This document shows positions 7,926-13,809 of a DNA stretch of 17,387 nucleotides, piece by piece. The position numbers and the translations under genes are program-made. Source of the DNA: Ferruginibacter sp. (GTDB taxonomy: Bacteria; Bacteroidota; Bacteroidia; Chitinophagales; Chitinophagaceae); assembly GCA_030831725.1 (NCBI GenBank), contig JAURKN010000016.1, forward strand, positions 1 to 17,387. Reading direction: 5' to 3'. Below the pieces are notes generated by a model, which saw only the letters and a program-made list of their open reading frames with translations, did no database searches and was not told where the DNA came from. The first letter of the stretch is position 1; each line of letters starts with the position of its first letter.

Positions 7926-8774
7926 TTAACAAAACACTTCAGGATTTGTTTTCTGTAAAAAATCGAATAGTATTCTGGTTTCCCGACATTCAAAAGAGAC
8001 ATTATCTATGAATGAAACCCATTTTATACCCCGAATGGCATTTGTCAGGAAAACCTCATCAGCATCCAACATCATTTCAGGGGTTACCTCACACTCTGTA
8101 ATTTCCCATTCTGATGTTTTGAGGGATTGAATGATGGTATTTCTCATCACACCGGCTATACAACCTTCAGCCAGGGAAGGGGTATATATTTTTTTCCCTT
8201 TGAAAAAGAAAATATTTGCTAGAGTTGAATCGCAAATATTATTGAAATGATTAAGGATAAAAACATCATTTAGCTTGTTCTTTTTTGCATGAATAGCGCC
8301 AAGCAGATAGGGGAGGAAATTGTTGTGTTTGATGTTGCTGTATTTGTCCGCTATTTTTTTTGACTTATGGAAAATACCAGTTTGCAATCCGTTTTGATTG
8401 AGGGAAAAAGAAGATTCCGGTAATGGAAAAGTTTCAATCAGGTAGATCGGGTAATCGTTTTCAGGATCATATAAGCCACCTTGACCTCTGAACACACTGA
8501 GTCTGACTCTTGCGTGTTGGTGTTTGTTTTTTTTAAGGAGGGATATGATTTCTTTTTCAAGAAGATCGGGTGTGAATAGCTTTGGTATTTCGAATTGTAA
8601 CAATCTGAGGCCATTCCAGAGTCGGCTGAGATGTTCGTCGATTAAAATGGGAGCTCCATTTCGGCAGCGGATGGTTTCAAATAGACCATCACCATATCGG
8701 AGTCCTCTGTTTCCTGCAGTAATGAGGGGAGTTTTGTTATCGAGAGCCTTTCCGTTATAAATTATGTGAGACAT
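7926..8774 (-). CDS. Class IV PLP aminotransferase/lyase, PabC-like
   Basis: 282 aa. A fold-type IV PLP enzyme, most like 4-amino-4-deoxychorismate lyase (PabC, makes p-aminobenzoate for folate), but branched-chain or D-amino-acid transaminases share the fold. Support: RGLRYGDGLFETIR (23-36), typical of PabC-like members, a conserved Arg in the HLSRLWNGL helix, and the PLP-binding lysine Lys149 in NIKHNNFLP. An oddity: the glutamate that normally contacts the PLP ring nitrogen (E-x-x-x-x-N-I/L-F) is Asp182 here (CDSTLANIF, codon GAT), a conservative but unusual change. No pabA/pabB is nearby. It sits 34 bp after a response-regulator gene and 6 bp before the photolyase gene on the same strand. 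Confidence 0.78.
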   Translation of the reverse strand: MSHIIYNGKALDNKTPLITAGNRGLRYGDGLFETIRCRNGAPILIDEHLSRLWNGLRLLQFEIPKLFTPDLLEKEIISLLKKNKHQHARVRLSVFRGQGGLYDPENDYPIYLIETFPLPESSFSLNQNGLQTGIFHKSKKIADKYSNIKHNNFLPYLLGAIHAKKNKLNDVFILNHFNNICDSTLANIFFFKGKKIYTPSLAEGCIAGVMRNTIIQSLKTSEWEITECEVTPEMMLDADEVFLTNAIRGIKWVSFIDNVSFECRETRILFDFLQKTNPEVFC

Positions 8775-8808
8775 AAACTGGATTGATGTGGATGTTCAAG
8801 AAAATACA

Positions 8809-9486
8809 TCACATTTCATCAATGATTTTATGTTTTACCGCATACATGATGAGTCCGGCTGTGGTCTTTGAACCCGTCTTTACCTTTAAACGGTCTCTGA
8901 TTGCTTCAACGGTTCTGGGACTAAGATCAACGATATCTGCGATTTCTTTGGTGCTTTTTTCTTCGCACATCAATCTGAGAATGGTTGTTTCTTTATCGTT
9001 CAACTGAGCTTCTTGAGGTGACAGCTGTTGGGGAACGACCGGGTTTTTCTGTTTAAGGTTGCTTAACAAAGCCTTGTTGGTGAGCGCATTGAAATAATAT
9101 TCCTGCTCATGACAAGTTTTTATGGCTTCATAAATGATTTCACTGTCGCTTGTTTTGGTCAGATAGCTGTTGGCGCCGAGTTCCATCAGTTTTGTGATCA
9201 TGCTGTTGTCGTCGACCATGGTGAGCATGATCACTTTTGTATGAGGTGCGATTTTCTTCAGTTCAGGAAGCGTTGAGATACCATCCATGATGGGCATTTG
9301 AATATCCAATAAAATTACATCTGCTTCGATGTTTTTAATCAGATTCAAAAGGTGCATGCCATTATCGGCTTCAGCGATTACTTTGACATCATTACGAACA
9401 CTGAGAGAAGTTTTTACACCGGCTCGGTACAGAACGTGGTCGTCGGCTATGATAACGCGGATTGGCTCTTTTGGTTCTTGGTTCAT
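8809..9486 (-). CDS. NarL/FixJ-family response regulator (unit 1, divergent copy)
   Basis: 225 aa from the ATG at 9486. An upstream in-frame ATG at 9531 would add 15 residues, but paralogues here start 7-10 residues before the first REC strand, which favours 9486. REC domain: acidic pair Asp15/Asp16, phospho-acceptor Asp61 in LLDIQMP, Thr89, Lys111 in LTKT. The C-terminal LuxR-type helix-turn-helix (about 160-220) has STKEIADIVDLSPRTVEAIR. It should bind DNA as a phosphorylation-controlled dimer. No kinase is on this strand; its partner is probably the kinase of the adjacent divergent operon. Its closest relative in the window is the regulator at 11965-12630 (19 of 25 residues identical around the MELGANSYLTKT segment). 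It may be transcribed into the pabC-like and photolyase genes, since no terminator is visible after it. Confidence 0.9.
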   Translation of the reverse strand: MNQEPKEPIRVIIADDHVLYRAGVKTSLSVRNDVKVIAEADNGMHLLNLIKNIEADVILLDIQMPIMDGISTLPELKKIAPHTKVIMLTMVDDNSMITKLMELGANSYLTKTSDSEIIYEAIKTCHEQEYYFNALTNKALLSNLKQKNPVVPQQLSPQEAQLNDKETTILRLMCEEKSTKEIADIVDLSPRTVEAIRDRLKVKTGSKTTAGLIMYAVKHKIIDEM

Positions 9487-9549
9487 GGATAGATTATTTG
9501 ATTTTAATGGGTATGAATCATTTTCAAGCAAGGTCTGATAATTTTTTTA

Positions 9550-9569
9550 CAATTGTATCAGCAATTGTA
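9550..9569. repeat. Direct repeat CAATTGTA x2 in the divergent regulatory region
   Basis: CAATTGTA occurs at 9550-9557 and 9562-9569, 12 bp apart. The first is inside a perfect 10-bp palindrome, TACAATTGTA (9548-9557). Read on the minus strand each copy is TACAATTG, a 5-of-6 match to the Bacteroidota TAnnTTTG -7 box, so one could be the promoter of the minus-strand response regulator. This role is inferred. Confidence 0.4.
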
Positions 9570-9581
9570 CCCATTCTTGGT

Positions 9582-9599
9582 ATGCGTGAAATTACGCAT
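9582..9599. promoter_or_regulatory. Operator-like palindrome CGT-N6-ACG, site 4
   Basis: ATGCGTGAAATTACGCAT is an inverted repeat with perfect 6-bp arms (ATGCGT and ACGCAT) and an AT-rich centre. It shares the core CGT-N6-ACG with four other sites in this signalling island. Its centre is 21 bp, two helical turns, from site 5, so bound dimers would lie on the same DNA face. It lies between a minus-strand response regulator and the plus-strand sensor operon and is a candidate binding site for one of the NarL-type regulators encoded here. Confidence 0.6.
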
Positions 9600-9604
9600 C
9601 ATTT

Positions 9605-9618
9605 TCGTAAATAAACGA
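9605..9618. promoter_or_regulatory. Operator-like palindrome CGT-N6-ACG, site 5
   Basis: TCGTAAATAAACGA has the core TCGT-N6-ACGA, shared with the three sites upstream of the second sensor operon. Its centre (9611.5) lies about 41 bp upstream of the start site expected from the TATATTTG box at 9642. That matches class II activator placement and could compensate for the absence of a clear -33 TTG. Confidence 0.6.
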
Positions 9619-9641
9619 CAAGCATATCATCTAATCACAGT

Positions 9642-9649
9642 TATATTTG
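9642..9649 (+). promoter_or_regulatory. Predicted Bacteroidota -7 promoter box for the unit 1 sensor operon
   Basis: TATATTTG is an exact match to the Bacteroidota -7 consensus TAnnTTTG. There is no TTG at the -33 position; the operator site 5 is there instead, which suggests an activator-dependent promoter. Transcription would start near 9652 and leave an untranslated leader of about 215 nt before the membrane protein gene. Confidence 0.5.
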
Positions 9650-9705
9650 TGTAATTATATGAAAGATAATTATATAAATATTAAAATAAATTGAATTAAT
9701 AAATC

Positions 9706-9732
9706 AACCGGGAATGGAAATCCATCCCGGTT
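9706..9732 (+). terminator. GC-rich hairpin in the leader of the unit 1 sensor operon
   Basis: AACCGGGAATGG (9706-9717) pairs with CCATCCCGGTT (9722-9732), with a single bulged A and a 4-nt loop. It is the most GC-rich spot in this intergenic region and is followed by TGCTTTCT. No plus-strand gene ends before it, so it cannot be an ordinary gene terminator. It could be an attenuator in the leader or the 3' end of a short RNA of about 80 nt starting at the promoter above. Confidence 0.5.
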
Positions 9733-9797
9733 TGCTTTCTAGGGTACCATATAAACTCAACAGAACAAAAATCTGCGACAATTAAGTCATAATGTGA

Positions 9798-9829
9798 GTG
9801 AAAAAACACCTCAATCCGTGTTTTTTCAC
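9798..9829 (+). promoter_or_regulatory. Perfect 12-bp hairpin before the unit 1 membrane sensor gene
   Basis: GTGAAAAAACAC (9798-9809) and GTGTTTTTTCAC (9818-9829) are perfect inverted repeats around the 8-nt loop CTCAATCC. The hairpin ends 37 nt before the ATG at 9867. It could control translation or act as a second attenuator, and on DNA it could bind a regulator. Confidence 0.5.
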
Positions 9830-9866
9830 CCTAATTACCAAAAACATCTGAATTAATATTGTACAA

Positions 9867-10535
9867 ATGGAAAGGACGATATTTCTTTTTTTATACGAAT
9901 TGACAAATTTGGTTTTGTATTTGACGTTGTTTATGGCAATAAAACTTATTATTGAAAAAAAAATATCTAAGAACTTTTCATATTTGTTTGTTTACTTAAT
10001 TGTTACAACATTATTGGTAGTTTACTCTGATTTGATTTTTTTCAAATGTATATCGAGCATAATTTTTTTGAAAAAAATCAAACTATTTTTTCCATCCTTT
10101 CATTTTATCATCTTAGGGTTATTTGTTTGTAAATGGTTTAAGAATAGAATATATAAAAATCATGGAAATATCATCATATATTTTTTTACTTTTTTATTAT
10201 TCGTTGGTTTTTTACTTGACCTAAAAAAGTATAGCTATTATTCTGTAGCTATATCAAATTTGGGACTTATCATATTATGCTCTTTCTATTATTATTCACA
10301 TGTTATCACAAAAGTGGAGGCATTAAATTATAATTCATTTTCCTTTATTTCAATATCAGGTATTTTCATCAGTTCAGGGGCTTCATTACCTGTTTATTTA
10401 TTTACGAACATTATTGATAAATCTTTGAGTGAAGAATTATTTTTTTCAATTTCAATAATTGCCCCTTTAAGTTCTTTGATTTTGTATTTGTTTTTTTTTA
10501 AATCATTTTTATGTTTGAAACATCAGAAAATATAA
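9867..10535 (+). CDS. Seven-helix membrane protein, putative sensor of unit 1
   Basis: 222 aa, family not recognised. Hydropathy suggests seven transmembrane helices at about 5-30, 37-58, 74-90, 101-118, 126-145, 156-180 and 192-213, with short basic loops (KKISKN, KNRIYKNHG). It is strikingly rich in Phe, Ile, Leu and Tyr and very AT-rich (12 G/C in the 60 bases 10021-10080 by hand count). No enzyme motif or extracellular domain is seen. Its last 25 bp overlap the start of the histidine kinase gene, which implies translational coupling. The protein at 13078-13806 aligns with it near the N-terminus (TI...FL...T..., then K..(S/T)KN....FVY.I) and has the same gene context. Inference: it is the membrane input partner of the kinase, sensing a ligand in or near the membrane. 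A transport or accessory role is possible. Confidence 0.75.
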   Translation: MERTIFLFLYELTNLVLYLTLFMAIKLIIEKKISKNFSYLFVYLIVTTLLVVYSDLIFFKCISSIIFLKKIKLFFPSFHFIILGLFVCKWFKNRIYKNHGNIIIYFFTFLLFVGFLLDLKKYSYYSVAISNLGLIILCSFYYYSHVITKVEALNYNSFSFISISGIFISSGASLPVYLFTNIIDKSLSEELFFSISIIAPLSSLILYLFFFKSFLCLKHQKI

Positions 10536-11308
10536 TCTTGTATTTTGTTTTATTTTCTACAATTACACTATTGTTATTATGCTCTTTGGTTTTGCTAATA
10601 ATTAGTAGGTTTTCAAAGAGAAAATTACAATTTCAGAATGAAATGTTGGTCATTAAAGCCCAGCATGAACAGGATCTTTTGATGGCACAGTTACAAGTTC
10701 AGGAAAATACTTTTTCCTGGATCGCATCCGAAATTCATGATAATGTCGGACAAAAACTATCATTGGCTAAGCTTCAATTGAACAATATTTTCATCAAGGA
10801 ATACAATGGTCAACATCAAACTTTAGGAGATTCAATTCAAATTATTACTGAAACATTGGATGACCTCAGAGATCTTACTCGATCGACCAGTAACGAAAAA
10901 ATTCAACAGGATGGTTTTTTGGGTTTGCTAAAAACAGATATTGAGCGTTTGAATCGTTCAGGAAGTTTTCATTTCAAGCTGGTTGTAACAGGAGAGGAAT
11001 ATTTTTTAGAGGCAAAGTTTGAATTGATGATATATCGGATCATTCAGGAAGTACTAAACAACATTATTAAACATTCACAGGCTACCGAAGTTAATTTTCA
11101 CTTACATTATACAACGGATAAACTCAAAATAGAAGTGGAAGACAACGGAAAGGGTTTTGATGAACAGGAAATCACTCGCGGTAACGGACTATCAAATATT
11201 CAAAAAAGAGCGATACACATAGGGGGTGTCGCAAATATTAAATCAGAAAAAAACAAAGGCACTATTGTTAACATAAACATACCTATTTATGGAAATCAGA
11301 AAATATAA
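10511..11308 (+). CDS. Sensor histidine kinase, HisKA_3/NarX type (unit 1)
   Basis: 265 aa. One N-terminal transmembrane helix (about 8-32) is followed by a short coiled-coil-like segment (about 36-66), the dimerisation/phospho-acceptor helix with His76 in SEIHDNVGQKLSLAKL, and an HATPase_c domain: N-box RIIQEVLNNIIKHS (Asn183/184), the DNGKGF box (211-216), GNGLSN (224-229) and KGT (249-251). There is no sensory domain of its own, so input probably comes from the seven-helix protein whose gene overlaps its start by 25 bp. The 3' end overlaps the next response-regulator gene by 20 bp. It should phosphorylate that regulator and possibly the divergent regulator at 8809. The H-box and HisKA_3 type are typical of kinases paired with NarL-family regulators. 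Confidence 0.92.
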   Translation: MFETSENIILYFVLFSTITLLLLCSLVLLIISRFSKRKLQFQNEMLVIKAQHEQDLLMAQLQVQENTFSWIASEIHDNVGQKLSLAKLQLNNIFIKEYNGQHQTLGDSIQIITETLDDLRDLTRSTSNEKIQQDGFLGLLKTDIERLNRSGSFHFKLVVTGEEYFLEAKFELMIYRIIQEVLNNIIKHSQATEVNFHLHYTTDKLKIEVEDNGKGFDEQEITRGNGLSNIQKRAIHIGGVANIKSEKNKGTIVNINIPIYGNQKI

Positions 11309-11948
11309 AGTGGTTTTGGTCGATGACCATTCATTGCTTAGAGAGGCATTGTCAAGTTTGATTGCAGGTTTTGATGATTTTCAGGTCGTCGGTTCTTTTA
11401 ACAATGGCCATGAGCTGATCAGGGCGTTAAGTGAAGGACTAAGGCCTGATCTTATCTTATTGGATTTGAATATGCCGGTATTGGATGGATTTGATACCGC
11501 CAAATGGTTGCAAACCAATCATCCGGATATCAAACTTTTGGTTTTAACCATGTATGATTCAGAAATCGCACTCATTCGTTTACTTCAAACCGGCGTCAGA
11601 GGCTTCTTAAAAAAAGACACTCATCCACATGAACTGAACAATGCGTTAAAATCGGTTTGCAACAATGGGTTTTATTATTCCCACGATACTACAGGAAAAC
11701 TGGCCTCGATGTTTCAAAAAAATCCGGAAAACCAACGTTTCATCGATAAAGCCATTTTGACCGAAAATGAACTGGAATTTTTAAGATTGGCTTCTACCGA
11801 TATGACATACAAGGAAATTGCCGCTAAATTAGCTATCTCTCCAAGGGTAATTGATTCTTACAGGGATGCCTTGTTTGAGAAACTTGATGTTAAGAGTAGG
11901 GTAGGATTGGCGATTTATGCGGTAAAAAATGGGATTGTTTGTTTTTAA
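11289..11948 (+). CDS. NarL/FixJ-family response regulator (unit 1 operon copy)
   Basis: 219 aa. REC domain: Asp12/Asp13, phospho-acceptor Asp59 in LLDLNMP, Thr87 in LTMYD, Lys108 in FLKKD. The C-terminal LuxR-type helix-turn-helix (about 157-215) has TYKEIAAKLAISPRVIDSYRDAL. It is the most divergent of the four regulators here: VDDH in place of ADDH, KKD in place of TKT/LKS, and a recognition-helix region reading SPRVIDSYRD where the others have S(P/A)RTVEAI(R/K) or SPRTIETIR. It may therefore bind a different site. Its gene overlaps the kinase by 20 bp, so the pair is almost certainly cognate. It is convergent with the regulator at 11965 (16-bp gap) and no hairpin separates them. Confidence 0.93.
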   Translation: MEIRKYKVVLVDDHSLLREALSSLIAGFDDFQVVGSFNNGHELIRALSEGLRPDLILLDLNMPVLDGFDTAKWLQTNHPDIKLLVLTMYDSEIALIRLLQTGVRGFLKKDTHPHELNNALKSVCNNGFYYSHDTTGKLASMFQKNPENQRFIDKAILTENELEFLRLASTDMTYKEIAAKLAISPRVIDSYRDALFEKLDVKSRVGLAIYAVKNGIVCF

Positions 11949-11964
11949 TTAGATGGTGTATGGT

Positions 11965-12630
11965 CTATTCTATAAGTTTGTTACGCATGCCATACATGAT
12001 CAAACCACCAATGGTTTTTGCGTTTACTTTAGCTTTCATATTTTGACGAATCGTTTCAATCGTTCTGGGACTCAAAAAAATGATTTTTGATATTTCTTCA
12101 GTGGTTTTATCTTCTGCCAAAAGTTGTAAAATTTTTAATTCTTTCTCATTGAAAGATACCGGTGTGGAAGTGCCATAATGTTGTCTGACATTTTTTTTCT
12201 GCATCAATCTTCCCATAACAGCTTTGTTGACCAAATCGTTGAAATAGAAATCGTCGTTCATGCAAGTCAGTATGGCTTCATAAATTTCCTCCGGGTCTGT
12301 GGTCTTTGTCAAATAAGCATTTGCCCCCATTTCCATCATTTTACTGATCATTTGCTGGTCATCATACATGGTAAGGACGATGATTTTCACGTCTTCATAT
12401 TCCTTGCGGATCATTTGTATGGCATTGATTCCATCGATCTCGGGCATTCGAATGTCCATGAGCAAGACATCAGGTTTTTTTATGGAGATTTTATGCATCA
12501 TGTCTTTGCCATCCTCTGCTTCCCAGAGCATCTTCAGGTTTGTTTTGTCTGAAAGGGCCATTTTAATACCATCCCTGAAAATTTTGTGGTCGTCGGCAAT
12601 TGCAGTTTTGATTGTCAGATCATTGATCAT
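11965..12630 (-). CDS. NarL/FixJ-family response regulator (unit 2, divergent copy)
   Basis: 221 aa. REC domain: Asp13/Asp14, phospho-acceptor Asp59 in LMDIRMP, Thr87, Lys109 in YLTKT. LuxR-type helix-turn-helix about 155-215 with TTEEISKIIFLSPRTIETIR. It is the closest paralogue of the regulator at 8809-9486 and occupies the same position, divergent from a membrane protein-kinase-regulator operon. Three palindromic operator-like sites lie in the 447-bp gap upstream, so autoregulation together with control of the divergent operon is plausible. The ATG at 12630 gives a normal N-terminus (MINDLTIKTAIADDH). Confidence 0.92.
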   Translation of the reverse strand: MINDLTIKTAIADDHKIFRDGIKMALSDKTNLKMLWEAEDGKDMMHKISIKKPDVLLMDIRMPEIDGINAIQMIRKEYEDVKIIVLTMYDDQQMISKMMEMGANAYLTKTTDPEEIYEAILTCMNDDFYFNDLVNKAVMGRLMQKKNVRQHYGTSTPVSFNEKELKILQLLAEDKTTEEISKIIFLSPRTIETIRQNMKAKVNAKTIGGLIMYGMRNKLIE

Positions 12631-12766
12631 AATATGGGTTTGGATGTTAGCGGTTTTGAATCCGAATTGGTGCTATACAAAATTGAAAGAAAAAAAGGTA
12701 GAAATGAAAGGAAAAGTGCATAAGTAAAATTAGTTTCCCACAAGGTTATTCACATTTTAATGATAT

Positions 12767-12780
12767 TCGTAAAAATACGA
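12767..12780. promoter_or_regulatory. Operator-like palindrome CGT-N6-ACG, site 1
   Basis: TCGTAAAAATACGA has perfect 5-bp arms TCGTA/TACGA around an AT centre. It is the copy nearest the minus-strand response regulator and lies 35 bp (centre to centre) from site 2. Confidence 0.6.
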
Positions 12781-12801
12781 GGTATAAGCCCTAGATTTAT
12801 A

Positions 12802-12815
12802 TCGTAAAATTACGA
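12802..12815. promoter_or_regulatory. Operator-like palindrome CGT-N6-ACG, site 2
   Basis: TCGTAAAATTACGA has perfect 6-bp arms TCGTAA/TTACGA. Its centre is 22 bp, about two helical turns, from site 3, almost the same phasing as sites 4 and 5 in unit 1 (21 bp). Confidence 0.62.
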
Positions 12816-12820
12816 ATTTC

Positions 12821-12840
12821 TTTTCGTAGATTTACGAAAA
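12821..12840. promoter_or_regulatory. Operator-like palindrome CGT-N6-ACG, site 3
   Basis: TTTTCGTAGATTTACGAAAA is a perfect palindrome with 8-bp arms (TTTTCGTA/TACGAAAA) around GATT, the longest of the five related sites. It is nearest to the plus-strand sensor operon of unit 2. Confidence 0.65.
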
Positions 12841-13077
12841 ATAAAAAGAAAAAAAACCAATTTTCTTGTTGTAAAACATTGAAAATATGTGTTTTATACT
12901 TATTTCACGTTCATTAAATAGCCGCCACCTCTTGCCATCGATGAAAATAAGACACAAGTTTACCATGCAATTCATCGTAAACCCCCAAATTCTTTTAAAA
13001 TGTTAGGAGGACTAATTTTACACTTACTGTCTTTAATGTTCATGTAAGTATGGTAATCAAATTTTGAACAAGTTTTT

Positions 13078-13806
13078 TTGTTGTTTAACTTTGACAAAAA
13101 CAAAACGATTCAAAATTTCTTATTACATATTACTTTCTTTTCTGAAATTCTACCTTTAGTTTTTTGTATATTTTTTTTTCAAAAGAGATACACAAAAAAT
13201 TTAAAGGTTTTTTTTGTGTACACTATACTTATTGCAATCAGCTCTGTTGCAAGCTCTTTTTCATTAATTTTTTTAAACACTACTGAATATTATCAATTTA
13301 TTGTAAAGATTTTTGCGTTATCCGAGTATTTGATTTTGTCATACTTTTTTTATTTAGTTATCAATAGAAGATCAAATTATTGGTTTTTTCTAATTTCGAC
13401 CTTTTTCTTTCTTTTTACAATAAAAAATTGTTGGTTGACTACAAATAGTGTAAACATAACTTATCCATTATTTTATGAGTTTATCTTTTTCATCTTAATA
13501 ATTCTTAGCTTTTTTTTCAAATCCATCATAAGAATTGATGTTGAACCTATTTATAATCAAATAGAATTTTGGATTAGCACATCATTACTTATATACTTTT
13601 CTGGAAATTTCTTTTTTTTAATTTTTGTATCAATTTCTAATGTTGAAATACCATCCATTTACATGCAAACAGTGTATTCATCAATAACAATTATTAAGAA
13701 TATTATTTTGTCCGTGACATTTTTGCTATTTGGAAAAAATAATGAACCCCAACTACAAATCGACGATACAAATAATTTCAATACCTTAACCGCCAACAAC
13801 ACCTAA
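13078..13806 (+). CDS. Seven-helix membrane protein, putative sensor of unit 2
   Basis: 242 aa, family not recognised. Seven probable transmembrane helices at about 13-34, 42-66, 72-95, 100-116, 128-148, 163-186 and 197-218, then a polar cytoplasmic tail of about 25 residues. Phe and Ile are very frequent, and base composition is extreme (12 G/C in 13081-13140 by hand count) compared with the kinase gene that follows (32 of 60 in 14281-14340). An in-frame stop at 13054 and the absence of any ATG before helix 1 leave TTG at 13078 or 13081 as the start. Alignment of the N-terminus with the unit 1 protein supports this. The gene ends 3 bp before the kinase gene. By position it is the membrane input partner of that kinase; the ligand is unknown. 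Confidence 0.72.
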   Translation: MLFNFDKNKTIQNFLLHITFFSEILPLVFCIFFFQKRYTKNLKVFFVYTILIAISSVASSFSLIFLNTTEYYQFIVKIFALSEYLILSYFFYLVINRRSNYWFFLISTFFFLFTIKNCWLTTNSVNITYPLFYEFIFFILIILSFFFKSIIRIDVEPIYNQIEFWISTSLLIYFSGNFFFLIFVSISNVEIPSIYMQTVYSSITIIKNIILSVTFLLFGKNNEPQLQIDDTNNFNTLTANNT

Positions 13807-13809
13807 CCT

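Larger units (their letters stand above)
12631..13077. other. Divergent regulatory region of unit 2
   Basis: This 447-bp gene-free stretch holds the three operator-like palindromes listed separately (12767-12837). On the minus strand, TAACCTTG (12748-12741) is a 5-of-6 match to TAnnTTTG and may serve the response regulator. The right half, which should be the leader of the membrane protein operon, has a 7-bp stem TAAAACA/TGTTTTA (12872-12878 with 12890-12896) and two competing stems, CGATGAA/TTCATCG (12939-12945 with 12971-12977) and GTTTAC/GTAAAC (12958-12963 with 12977-12982). From site 3 to the sensor start is about 247 bp, close to the 255 bp in unit 1. Confidence 0.5.

Noticed and set aside
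9714..9785. 23-codon frame starting in the leader hairpin of unit 1
   Set aside because: Its ATG is buried in the stem, and there is no homologous frame in unit 2.
12178..12727. Two plus-strand frames (124 and 119 aa) opposite the response regulator at 11965
   Set aside because: Both are antisense shadows of a clear REC-HTH gene; the second extends only into the regulatory gap.
13000..13047. 15-codon hydrophobic micro-ORF (MLGGLILHLLSLMFM) with an AGGAGG inside it, upstream of the unit 2 sensor gene
   Set aside because: Too short to support, the AGGAGG lies within the frame and not before a start, and no equivalent is seen in unit 1. A leader peptide cannot be excluded.
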